Positions 1 through 10,201 of a stretch of 64,000 nt of DNA are shown in pieces. The position numbers and the translations under genes are program-made. The DNA is taken from assembly GCA_026826555.1 (NCBI GenBank), contig JAKSZT010053837.1, positions 3,475,687 to 3,539,686 on the forward strand, given 5' to 3'. The notes beneath the pieces are model-generated. The model saw only the letters and a list, made by a program, of their open reading frames with translations. It had not been told where the DNA came from and did no database searches. Origin of the DNA: Tolypeutes matacus (lineage: Eukaryota; Chordata; Mammalia; Cingulata; Chlamyphoridae). The first letter of the stretch is position 1, and each line of letters begins with the position of its first letter.

Positions 1-496
1 TTATTTTCAGGTAACAGGCAGCCCAAATGAGTGAGGGTGGGTCTTCATCCAGATAACTGGATCCCTTTTTAAGCAGAAAAAGAGTCAGGCATAGGGAAGG
101 AAAGCCACAGGGAAGTGTATGGAGCCAGAATTCGAGGGAACCTGAAGAGAAAGGAGAGGACATGGCCCTGTGCTGTGAAGCAAGGACACAATCCACTGAC
201 CCCCTCAAAATCACTCTCAGCCAGCACCAGCACACTTCTCACCCAGGGAGGAAACAAGCCAGGAGACAATAAATTCCCATTGGTTAGGCAACCCATTGAG
301 TGGTGTTGTCATAGCAATCTGGCTAAGATGCCCCTCCAACCCAAGCCAGCTCCAGGGGGCTTCAGCGTTTCTCAACCAAATGATTTAGGAGAATGACAGT
401 CCCACAGTACAGGTCCACAGAATAACCCCCCACTCACAATCTGTCTTAAACCTATCAGCATAAAGCCATCATCATCATCATCATCATCATCACAAC
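1..496. other. Unique sequence, no gene seen
   Basis: No exon, recognised repeat or RNA gene is visible. Short open frames on both strands lack any recognisable domain. A perfect (CAT)8 microsatellite at 467-490 gives a run of eight aspartates on the minus strand, which is a simple-repeat artefact. Confidence 0.6.
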
Positions 497-757
497 TGCA
501 GACACTTAAGTAGCACTCACTGTGGGATATGCACTGCTCCAAGTGCTTTAAATATATTATTTCTCTTAATCTGCACAACAATCCTAGGAAGTCGATGTTA
601 TTATTAGCCCCATTTAACAGATGAATAAACTGATTTACAGGAAAGTTAAGTAACTAACCTGAGATCTCACTGCTACTAAGTAGAGGAGCTGGGGCACAAA
701 CCCAGGCAGTTAACCCTGGAAGGTATGCCCTTAACCACTACCCTGCACATCCTTGCA
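497..757 (-). repeat. MIR SINE (minus strand)
   Basis: Reads as the reverse complement of MIR. It has the CACTCACTGTGGGATATGCA stretch, the conserved core piece CCCATTTAACAGATGA, then AGTTAAGTAACT, and the tRNA-related end CAAACCCAGGCAGT. Nearly full length for the family, with the divergence expected of a pre-eutherian SINE. Confidence 0.85.
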
Positions 758-1153
758 AATGCTGAATGGGAAAACAAATTAAGTCCCAACCGGAAGATAA
801 TTACAAAGTAAACTGAAATGCTTTAGGAAAAAAACTTTCAATGATACAGGAGACAAAAACATGAATGAAAGAGAAAACAAATTATACAAACCTGAATAAC
901 ATTATAAGTGACTTTTTAAAAACTATTAATTAATGGCATTCACACAGGCATTTACATGCATTGTAAGTGTACGTGGAGCTCATTACATTTTTACAAAATA
1001 AACCACCACTGATATTTTTAAATACCTCCATAATTATATAAGGAAATCTTCATAAAAGAAAAGAACACTTCATCTCTCTATCCCTGAAACTAATATTTTA
1101 AATAAATGAATAGTTAGGGGTGGCAGGATAAGGCACAGAATGCAATAGAATGT

Positions 1154-1186
<33 letters not shown>

Positions 1187-1959
1187 AATCAGCAAAAGGT
1201 AGCATGAATGGAAGCAGGAAAAGAAAGAAAGAAATACAAACTCCTAAAAGAAAAAAATAATTGCCAGAGACCTGTTCTTAGAACACTTTGGGGATTTATT
1301 TCAATCATACATTTACCTACTCATCTAAGACAAGTAAGAATTAGGTAGAGTCAGTAATGAAGATTGGAGGTTTGAGGGGTTCATGTGTTTTATTTCTTTG
1401 GAACACTCTCCAAAAGGAGAGGGGGCCAATAGATGCTTCTAGGAGCCAGCTTTTAGAAATTTACTACTGAAGCTTGTTTGTGACCAGGCATTCCATTTAA
1501 ATAGCACCTTCCTTCTGAAATGGGAAGGAAACTGTGCCATGTCCTCAAGTGTATGGTGACAATGGCTCTGTCTTAGTGGCCATGGCCTTAGCCTCAGGAC
1601 TGACCCAATCATAGTCCACCTTCATCTACTTCAACACACCTATTGGCACTTTTGCCCCAATCCCAAGTCAGCTGAACAAACAGTAAAATAGCTGAGTTGG
1701 CACTGGAAAGAGAAGGCAGAGAAATGAAAAAGAAGGAACGAGTGGACTAGATGGAGGGTCAAAGGAGACAAAGACACAATTGTGTTGAGCAACAAAATTA
1801 ATATATACAATATCTCTAGGCCCTAGAAAACAATTTTGCCATCTACCTACTAGCTTGAGATAGGGCATAAAAAGTGCTTTTAAATCTGACTTTGCTGAGG
1901 GAATTTCAGGTAAGCACATTATCCTTACCCAACTTATTAACGTTTAATGCTCTGTCTTC
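758..1959. other. Unique AT-rich DNA, no gene seen
   Basis: No coding exon or recognised interspersed repeat. The only structured part is a CT/CA microsatellite at 1154-1187. Small open frames on either strand show no domain. Confidence 0.5.
1154..1187. repeat. (TC)n(AC)n microsatellite
   Basis: A run of about eight CT units passes directly into about eight CA units. This is an ordinary compound dinucleotide microsatellite and probably polymorphic. Confidence 0.9.
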
Positions 1960-2085
1960 CAACTACTTTATAATCTTTACCAAATTAATTTTCAAGAAAC
2001 CTCTGCAAGGGATGCATACATTAAACACCCATTTTGTAAATGGACAAACCAAGAGCAAGAGGTTAAGCGACTTAACTAAAAATGA
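1960..2085 (-). repeat. Possible MIR fragment (minus strand)
   Basis: It contains the reverse-complement MIR core order: a piece like CCCATTTTGTAAATGGACAAAC followed by AGAGGTTAAGCGACTTAACT. It is short and diverged, so the family call is tentative. Confidence 0.45.
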
Positions 2086-3542
2086 AGAGAGAGGCTGGCA
2101 TGTGAAACAGAACGTGAACAGTAGTAAAATATTTCTGTTCCCCAAGACCATGCCAGTCGCCTATTTTTCCAAATTGCTTAAACTCTCAATCTCCTAGCTC
2201 TTATGACAGGGCACCAAGGATGAAAGTTTGCGCTGGTAACACTGGTCATATATCTGGCTTTCATTCAAATGACAAAAGGAGTTCATTTCCCCAAGTGGAT
2301 GTGAGCCCAGGAAGCTAAAATACCCAGTGATAACAGGTACAAAGATGTTGAATCAGAGGAGCAAAGCTCACCATCAGTCATCGTCATTTTGCAGCCTTTG
2401 CTAATAGGCAGGCTTGATCTTTTCTAGGTTTCGAAGTAAAGCCTGATCAAGGCAATAGGCTGGGCCCCTCCAGATGGTGCGGACTAAAAGCTCTTCCTAC
2501 CCTAATTCTGTCTTCACTGTGCCTGGGAAGAACTGAGACCCTGCTGCCCCGCAAGCTGTGGCCTTCACCTCGGTCCCTGGTGGGCTGATCCTACCTAGAT
2601 GGCTTCCCTGATGGCTCTACAGCTCCTGGCAGCTGGAGGCTGGCCGTGAAGTTCAGCCCACTGACTGCAGCCCTGGCCCTCTGCTCTGCTCTTGCCAGTT
2701 GCTTCCTTCTAAGCAAGCACAGCTCTCCAGATTCCCAGTAATGGACAGGGGTTCACTCCTGAGTTCTTTGTGCCTATTTGGACACTGTGAATTGGCACAT
2801 CCTCCATCCCATCTCCTTTTGAGGCTATTTCTACTGCTGGATTGATCTCATTTCTCATGACCTCACCCACCATTTTCATTCCCTCCTTTCCCCAATATCA
2901 TTGCTAAGATCCCATGACCCCTAAAGGCCAAGTCTCCATGGATTGTGGATATTGATCTTTAAGGATATTGTTTAGACGCTGATAAAGATTGGGTGTCCCT
3001 CTTTCCTCCATGTTTTGCTATTCCTCACTCCCAATCCATCGTTCTCCCCTCTAGTAATTTCTCTTGCCCCACCTGTCTGATGGCTCATATCCTTTTGTTT
3101 TTTTGTTTTTTTGTTTTTTTTTTTTTTTTGTCTCCTTTTGGTTTTAACATCTCATGAAGTTTGCCTACCTACTTATCAACTCCAGAAATTAAACTACATC
3201 AGGGACTCCTGTCCTCTGAATCTCCTAATGATTACTCTCTAGCTTCTGCAAGCCATACTGGGGATTTATAACCTACAGAGTCTAAACTCGGTCTTGAAAC
3301 CTGACTCTGCTGCTGCAGGTGGGTTGTTGCCACCCCACATACCAAACACCCAGAAGTAGCACCAGAATTTCTATGAACGAGTGTCTTAGGGGCAGCAATA
3401 TGGCCGGAAGAGAAAGCCAGGGGACTTGTCTTAAAGTAGCGTTGACACAGCAAATGCCATTTTTACTTAGCTTTGATGTTTGTTGAGGAGATGAGGTGCT
3501 TTAGGAGGTCTGTAGATATCATGGGGTTCTAAGCTTCCCACA
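2086..3542. other. Unique sequence, no gene seen
   Basis: No exon or repeat family recognised. A T-rich tract with interspersed G lies at about 3096-3130 and could be the tail of an unrecognised minus-strand retroelement. A pyrimidine-rich part at 2830-3080 has no family that I can name. Confidence 0.45.
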
Positions 3543-3861
3543 TGTTATGAATTTAATTGTGCCCACCAAAAAAAAAACAAAAAAAAAAAAGCAAAAGAAA
3601 GAAACATTCAAGTCCTAAACGCTTTTTCTGTCAAAGTGAACTTACTTGTATATAAGCTCTTTGAAGGTGCTTTGATTAAGATGAGGCCAAACTAGATTAG
3701 GGTGGATCCTAATCCAATCTGACTCGTGTCCTTACAAGGAGAAGAAATTGGACACAGGAGGAAAGACAGAGAGATGGTCACGTGACAGAGGCAGAACTGG
3801 AGCTGCGCCGCCCAGGAACACCATGGCTCGCCAGCTACCCTCCAGAAGCCAGGGAGAGGCA

Positions 3862-4714
3862 TGAGGAGTCCTGATCCCGGCCAAAACCCGACTTGAGTTT
3901 TCAGTCCCAACCCTAGGCAAACACGAAGGCCTATCACAGTGGGGGAAGCTGCCGTCCCCACACCAGATCTGATGCACACCCAGTGACTGCAGTCTCTGAA
4001 GGGAGTGTCAGTCAAGGACTCGGGCCTCCCTGGCCAGCCATGGGCTTATATTTATCTGCATTCCTAGGCGGAGGCCTTCCCCAGCCAACTCTGCGAAGAC
4101 CAACTAATGGGGAGAAGGGGGTGGAGAAAGGGGAGACCTTGAAGACACTTCCTCCCTCTGACCAGTACTCAGTACCTTTCCACTTTTAGCCCACCCCTTC
4201 TCCCCTTCTCACACCTCCCCCTAGCCCCCAGGTCCATGAAACTGCAGGAGCCTTTTGTTCCAGACTCCCTCAGCAGTGAGACACACGCCCACATGTGGGC
4301 TGAACCCTGTGACCTCATCTGGTGGTGCCATCCCATGGGGGAAATGGAACAGGTGAAGATGGTACTTTTTCCCAGTTAACCTCTTGCTTATACCATGTCT
4401 GGTTAAAACAGTGGCTCTTAACCTTTTATGTTCCATGTACCCCTTTGCCAGTCAGGTGAAAACCACGGACCCCTTACTAAGTCCACACTATACTGTGTAT
4501 TATTAGTAAATATATCACACCCACACCAACACGTCCCCACAAGAATAGTTTTTTTGAATTTCAATTCAAGCTCATGGACCCCTTGTTAAGAACCCCTGGG
4601 TTAAAAGCTGTTAAAACAGTGTTTTAACTCACTGTTATCTCCATTAGTTCTTGATTACTGTCTTAATTAACTACCTTCAGTAGCTGGCAGCTCAGCTCAG
4701 CTCAGCCCTTGCCA
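3862..4714 (+). mobile_element. Unnamed LTR-like insertion with 5-bp target duplication
   Basis: The segment begins TGAGGAGTCC and ends CCTTGCCA, the TG...CA termini of an LTR. It is flanked by a perfect AGGCA direct repeat (3857-3861 and 4715-4719). The surrounding MLT1-type LTR is continuous without it. Removing the later hAT insertion leaves about 655 bp, a normal solo-LTR length. A TTATATTTAT element near 4045 could be a degenerate TATA box, and I saw no clear AATAAA. A 5-bp duplication is typical of ERVL-class integrases, but I do not recognise the family. Orientation is assumed from the possible TATA and is weak. Confidence 0.6.
4409..4598. mobile_element. hAT (Charlie-type) non-autonomous DNA transposon
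   Basis: A 190-bp element with imperfect terminal inverted repeats: it starts CAGTGGCTCTTAACC and ends GTTAAGAACCCCTG, and the flanks carry a perfect 8-bp target duplication GGTTAAAA (4401-4408 and 4599-4606). The inner text (TTCCATGTACCCCTTTGCCAG... CATGGACCCCTTGTTAAG) is typical of Charlie-derived MITEs. It has no coding capacity and sits inside the LTR-like insertion, making it the youngest layer of this nest. Confidence 0.9.
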
Positions 4715-4871
4715 AGGCATGGAACCGATTCTCCCACCCCGAAAAGGGAGTGTGGCTCTGCAGACACCTTGATTTCAGACTTCTAACCTCCAGAATTATG
4801 AGACTGAAATTGTGTGCTTAAGCCAACTAGTCTGCGGTACTTTGTTACAGCAGCCTCTGCAAACTGAGACG

Positions 4872-6104
4872 TTCCACATCACCCCTTATCTCATCACAGG
4901 CCCCTGAATCACCTTAGGTATTTAATTCTTGAGACCCAAAAATGAAAAAGACTGTGCAGTGGCCTGGATGGTCACTGCTCACCAATGTCCAGTAGACAGC
5001 AGGACTCCTGCCCACCCAGTTAGGATTGAAGAAGACAGTCTGGGCACCATGCAGACTTTCCCCTCTGGAAAAGGGGCAGCATTCTGGGCACTGTAAGCAT
5101 TGAAGCTGCAAATTCCAGGGGGTCAAAGACCCATCAGAACAGGCTTCCTCTGAAGGTGAGAACACCTGTGGGCAGAGGCTTTTCCAAGCTTGCACCCTCA
5201 GGGCCAATCTCTGCTTTCCGTCAGCTGTTACTGATGCACAGCCACCTTCAGCTGACTGCCATCTACAGTCTTCTGGAATGTGATTTTTAAATGCGTTATG
5301 TATTTCATTTGTAAATACCCTGGACACTGGTTTGGAACACAATTGCAGCAGATTACACTATTTATTTTACATACTGGGAGATAGAGCCTCTTGAACTCAA
5401 TATGCAAATGCATGTGAATAATATGCAAATCTGTGTTTTCTGCCAAGAATCTGGCATTTTTTTTTTAATGGGACTGTGATTCCTATTCAAGAAGGAAAAG
5501 CATCTTCCTTGCATCCTCCTGCATCAACGCTCTCCCCTCCTCCCTTCAAGGCCCTGACCAGCTTGTAACTTCACTAAGCTTCAAAGCTCTGAGAAAATTA
5601 CAGGCTCCACTGAATTATATTTAAACCTATAATGGTCATTCCAAGACATTATTTAGTGCCTTTCCATAGGTGTGCTACAAATGCAATGAGGTTCACGCTA
5701 CTTCGCTGCCAGTTTGAAATTTTATTCTTAACCTCATGGAATCTGACAGTCTCCTTAGTAATTCTAAATTTAAATGTTCTCACCTACTGTACAGCTGCAG
5801 CCACACAACCTTTCTAAAGAAAAATAAATGCAATTTACAAAGCTTTTTAAAGTGGAATTTACAGTGGTGCTGGTAAAAGGTGTCAGACGGACAACTGCAA
5901 AACCGAATCCTCTGTTTAGCCTCAGAATAGTAAATTATATGTCTCTTGAACATGCCCCCAGCACCACCACCATCATCACCTTCACCACCTCCTAAGCTAC
6001 AAGGAGTAAGAGACATTCAAACCCAAGAGAACCTACTGAGGAAACTAATTATATTCAACCATTATTTATCCACTATCCCTGCCCTTTGGAAGCACACAAT
6101 TTAA
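4872..6104. other. Unique sequence, no gene seen
   Basis: No recognised exon or repeat. The longest minus-strand open frame (about 140 codons near 4914-5342) has no domain and low-complexity Cys/Ser composition, and nothing else suggests a gene. Confidence 0.45.
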
Positions 6105-6270
6105 TAAAAATAATGGCAATAGTTAACATTTACGTAGCAGTTATTTTAAGCTAGGCAATATGTTCAGCATTCAAAGGGGCACATCGTTTGACTCCCAGAA
6201 CAACTGTTTTTGCCCCAAGATCTTACAGTGAATAAATAATAGAGACCAAATTCAAACCCAAAGAAATCAT
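6105..6270 (-). repeat. MIR SINE fragment (minus strand)
   Basis: ATAGTTAACATTTACGTAGC followed by AAGCTAGGCAATATGTTCAGC, and later AATTCAAACCCAAAGAA, follow the reverse-complement MIR order with considerable decay. Confidence 0.6.
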
Positions 6271-7179
6271 CCCAATGGCTCACATACAAATAATTGTTGA
6301 AATGAATTGAAGTGAGATGTCATATGCTAAACACAACTGTCCGAAGAACCTAAGTGAGATTCTCAAATTAACTCTCCAACAAGGTTTACGTTCAGGACTT
6401 TAACAACAGAAGGGAAGAAAGAGGTTCTGTCTCCCAAAGGCCCAGTTCTAATTTGTATTAAATGCTATGTCAAATTCAATATAATATCCTCCTGGGTTCC
6501 TAATCCTAGTCCCTTCACAAAGAATATTATTTTTTTTTTAAACTATTTCAAATACTTATAATGACACATCACAAGGGCTGGAGGTATTCCTCCTTGGGAA
6601 TGTTATAAATTAGATTTGCTAAGTGATCAAGGGGGTCAGTGAGGGCCGAAGATTCCAGAGAAATGTGAACTGAAAGAGCATACATCCCAGAATGAAACTA
6701 TAACTCCCATCATCTCTAATCTGCAACAAACTTACTTATTCCTCTTGGCTATGAAGAAGTGGCAGAGGCAAGGCAAAGAATGCCACCTTGTATAAATATG
6801 TTTCTGCCTCTAAATATAACAGGACAAAAGAGCTGACAAGACAATAAACACTCTCAAAAGCTTTGTAGTACAATATGAGAATATAAAATATATAACTTCA
6901 CAAGCATACACATCCTAAGCACCTTTTAAAATATATGTATATAACATTTATGTAAGCAAATGCACATATATGCATATATATTTATATATCATTTTACAAA
7001 TATTGGTTTGTATTGTGAAAAATTTGATTTTTACCCACAATAAAAAAATAAATAAAAAATAAAGTAAAAAAAATAAAAATAAAAATAGCCTACACATTAA
7101 TACAAACTGTCAATCAATATGAAATATATAGCATAATTTGAATAAAATTTGTAAACCAACTGTAAAAAATAAAAAAGCA
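6271..7179. other. AT-rich DNA, no gene seen
   Basis: Contains A-rich simple sequence of (TAAA)n type at about 7030-7087 and alternating TA tracts at 6930-6990. No gene or recognised family. Confidence 0.5.
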
Positions 7180-9836
7180 TACACAAACTATATTCCTATC
7201 CCCTTGTCCTCCCCTCTTTATGCAATTCTTGACATAAATTACATATCTGTACATTGTAAGTCCAAAACCATTGGTTTTTCCTTACTTTTTAATGCATTTG
7301 CATTTTAGAACCTGTAATAAGTAAAAAGAAAATGGAGTAATAAACCAAAAATACAATAGTACGAACATTTATATTTACCCACGCTGCTATACCATTAAGA
7401 GGATCTTTAATACTCCATGTGGCTTCACTCTATTGTCCTGTGGCCTTTCCTTTCAACCTGCATTTAGCATTTCTTTCAGGGCTGGTCTAGTGCTGATGAA
7501 CTCCCTCAGCTTATGTTTTTTTACAGAATTGTAAGTTTATAAAACAATCATGTATAACATTCAGGATTCCCAAATCTCACCCCACCACCAACACCTTGTA
7601 TTTCTGTGCAACATTTGATACAAACAGTGAAAGAACATCAAAATATTGCCGCTAACTATACTCCTTAGCTTACATTTGGTATATTTTCCCCATAAATCAA
7701 CCTATTATTAACACCATGTACTAGTAGTACTTTGTATTTGTTATAGTTCATATTTGTACTGTTAACTACAGTCCATCATTCGCCATGGGATTCGCTGTGT
7801 TATACAGTCGCCTGCCTTGTACAATCCATCCAAAGTGTACCCTCAGTGGCTCTCGGTTTCATCACAGAGTTGTGCTGTCATCAGCTCAGTCCATTTCAGA
7901 ACATTTCCATTACTCCAAAAGGAAAAACCCCATCCCCCTTATGTCTCTCCCATTATTGACCCTTAGCATTGATATAGTACCTTCTTTGCCATTGATGCAA
8001 AACTATTAGAATTATTACTAAGCATAGTCCATAAATTATATTAGTTATATTTTAACACCTTTTAACAGTGACATATATTTGTTCTAATTCATAGAACATC
8101 TTGTATTTGTAACTCTTAACAATCCCCATCTACCACCAAGGTCACTATGTTATTCAGTCCCTAGATTATCCTCTTTCTTTCAGTTGACATTTACATCCCT
8201 AGACAACTCCTTTCAGCCACAATCACATTTATAAACCAGCCGTGTTAACTATGCTCACTAAAATGCGTTACCATTGCTTCAGCTCTAGCGGCTACCTTCA
8301 GCTATCCGATTTCACTGCCACCAATCCCTCAGCATTTGTTTATCTGGGAATGTCTTAATCTTATGCTCATTTTTGAAAGACAATTTTGCAGGGTTCTTGG
8401 TTGGCAATATTTCCTTTCAGCACTTTAAATATGTCATCCCACTGCCTTCTGCTCTTCATGGTTTCCTATGAGAAACTGGCACTTTATCTTTTTGAGACTC
8501 CCTTGCACATGATGCGTGGCTTCTCTTGTGGCTTTCAGAATTCTCTTTATAGTTGACTTTCAACAGTGGGATTATGCTCTCTCTCGGTGTGGGTCTATTG
8601 GGTTGATCCTGTTTGGAGTTCATTGAGCTTCTTGGATATGTATATTCTTACATTCCATTAAATTTGGGGAGTTTTCAACCATTATTTCCTTGAATATTCT
8701 TCTGGCCCTTTCTCTGTTTTTTCTCCTTCTGGGACTGCTAAAATGTATATATTGGGTATGCTTGATGGTGCTCCACAGGTCTCTCAGGCTTTACTTCATT
8801 CTTTTTCCTTTCTGTTTCTTGTTCTGAATAATTTCAATTGTCTTATATTCAAGTTTGCTGATTCTTCTAACAATTTTAATCTATTGTTGAATCACTCTAA
8901 GGAATCTTTAATTTCTGTTACTGTAGTCTTTGGTTCTGTTTCTTTCGTTATCATGATTTCTACTTTATTCTCTTTGTGTTAATCTATCATTTTCCTTATT
9001 TCCTTTAGTTGTTTCTCCATCTTTTCATTTAGCTCTTTGAGTATATTTAGGACCATATTTTAAAAGTCTTTGTCTGGTATGTCCAAGGTTGTTGGTTTCT
9101 AATGCTTTATTCTGCTCCATTACACAAACCATTTCCCATTTCTTTGAATGTTTTGTAAACATCTGTTGCAACCTGAAAATTCTGAAATTTTAATGTGTTA
9201 TCTCTGGAAATTAGACACTGACACATCTGTTCCTTAAGCTTCTGTCCAACTATTGTTATGACAGAGATTTCCTTGTATGCCTGGAGCTAATAAGAAGAAA
9301 ACAAAAAAGAAAACACTTTCCCCAAACTTTACAGATTGGCCTGTGTGAGTGCTTTTTCCCAGCTTAGCCTTCCTTACAACAAGTTTAGAGAACAGCCTGA
9401 GGCAAAGGTATGGGGTCCTCTCCAGTATTTTGCATATGAGTCTTGTTCTGGGTATATGTGCTTGGTTTTAGAAATTCCCCCATTTACATGGATCTAAATC
9501 TCCCTTTTTCCCTAGGAAACAGCATTTTTTCACAGTCCTGGATGCCACACTGTATGCCCCACAGCCAGCAATCCCTTAGCCCTGGTTTCTACAATCTGAC
9601 TATTCTCCTACAGCATACTGTAGGAGACTTCTGTGAGCCACTTACATGTATAAGGCAAATTCAAGATGCAACAAGTATCCTGGCTCAGCCATTGAACTGT
9701 TACCAGACAGACTGGCACAGACATACATGCACTTAGTATCTGCACAAGGACCAAGAACCAAGGACCCAGCTCCATGCCAATCCAGTAATGGGTAGGCAAG
9801 GGACCAGCAAGGGCACCACAAGAAACTACCATTTCT
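7180..9836 (-). mobile_element. HAL1-like (half-L1) retrotransposon, interrupted
   Basis: On the minus strand this reads: 5' segment (9836 to about 9110), L1-type ORF1 (about 9110 to 8340, then 7502 to 7475), and a 3' segment with the HAL1-like text AATAAACCAAAAATACAATA near 7340. The ORF1 part is clear from the reverse-complement L1 ORF1 landmarks CAGCACTTTAAATATGTCAT, ATCCCACTGCCTTCTGC and GAGCTTCTTGGATATG. No ORF2 or reverse transcriptase sequence lies between ORF1 and the 3' segment, the definition of HAL1 elements, which use L1 ORF2p in trans. ORF1 is broken by stops. It is split at 7519-8324 by a younger L1 tail. Confidence 0.7.
7519..8324 (-). mobile_element. 5'-truncated L1 3' UTR inserted in the HAL1-like element
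   Basis: Begins with a poly(T) and AAGTTTATAAAACAATCATG, and matches the 3' UTR of the larger L1 at 9837-10900 step by step (CACCCCACCACCAA..., TGTTATACAGTCGCC, CTCAGTGGCTCTC). The flanks carry a 17-bp target duplication with 14 matches: TCCCTCAGCTTATGTTT (7502-7518) and TCCCTCAGCATTTGTTT (8325-8341). It contains 3' UTR only and no ORF2. Confidence 0.8.
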
Positions 9837-10024
9837 TAAATGAAATTTTATTGAAATATATCACTCATACATAAACATACATATATAATAAGTGCATAAC
9901 AAAAGGTGTGAACTTATAAAACAAACATGTATGTCATCATACATCACCCCACCACCAATGTCTTGCATTGTTGTGAAATTTTTGTTACACACTATGAAAT
10001 AGCATCATCAAACTATTACTACTA

Positions 10025-10138
10025 GGGAGCAAATGTATCTCAAGTGGTGGAGTACTTGCTTTCCCATGAACAAGATCCCAGGTTTGATCCCCAGTACCTC
10101 CTAAAAATAAAACAAACATGAAAAAAAACAACTCTCAT
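10025..10138 (+). mobile_element. DAS-type tRNA-derived SINE, first of a pair
   Basis: tRNA-like head GGGAGCAAATGTATCTCAAG (decayed box A), box B region GGTTTGATCCCCAGTACCTCC, then an A-rich tail and the linker AAAACAACTCTCATT. With the following SINE it is flanked by one 9-bp target duplication TTACTACTA (10016-10024 and 10202-10210). Transcription would be by RNA polymerase III from the internal promoter. Confidence 0.85.
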
Positions 10139-10201
10139 TGGGGAGCAGGTATAGCTCAGTGGTTGAATCCCCGGTACCTCCTAAAAAAAAGGAAAAGAAA
10201 T
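10139..10201 (+). mobile_element. DAS-type SINE, second of a pair, internally deleted
   Basis: Starts GGGGAGCAGGTATAGCTCAG (intact box A) and passes directly to GTTGAATCCCCGGTACCTCC, so the anticodon-stem part between them is missing. It ends in an A-rich tail. It has no target duplication of its own; the 9-bp duplication flanks the pair. Confidence 0.8.

Larger units (their letters stand above)
3543..4871 (+). mobile_element. MLT1-type (ERVL-MaLR) solo LTR, split by an insertion
   Basis: The left part (3543-3861) shows the MLT1 order: an initial TGTTATGAATTTAATTGTG, then TTAAGATGAGGCCA, GGGTGGATCCTAATCCAATC, TGTCCTTACAAGGAGAAG and the gel-stable CCAGAAGCCAGGGAGAGGCATG. The right part (from about 4715) resumes with GGCATGGAACCGATTCTCCC, GCAGACACCTTGATTTCAGA and CTTTGTTACAGCAGCCTCTGC, and ends near 4871. 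The two halves abut once the insert at 3862-4714 is removed. MLT1 LTRs are old, eutherian-wide remnants of mammalian apparent LTR retrotransposons. No internal region is present. Confidence 0.85.

Noticed and set aside
372..581. Minus-strand frame with eight aspartates
   Set aside because: The Asp run is the (CAT)8 microsatellite and the rest is MIR sequence.
4914..5342. 142-codon minus-strand frame as a secreted Cys-rich protein
   Set aside because: No signal peptide, no cysteine spacing pattern, no conserved start; not supportable.
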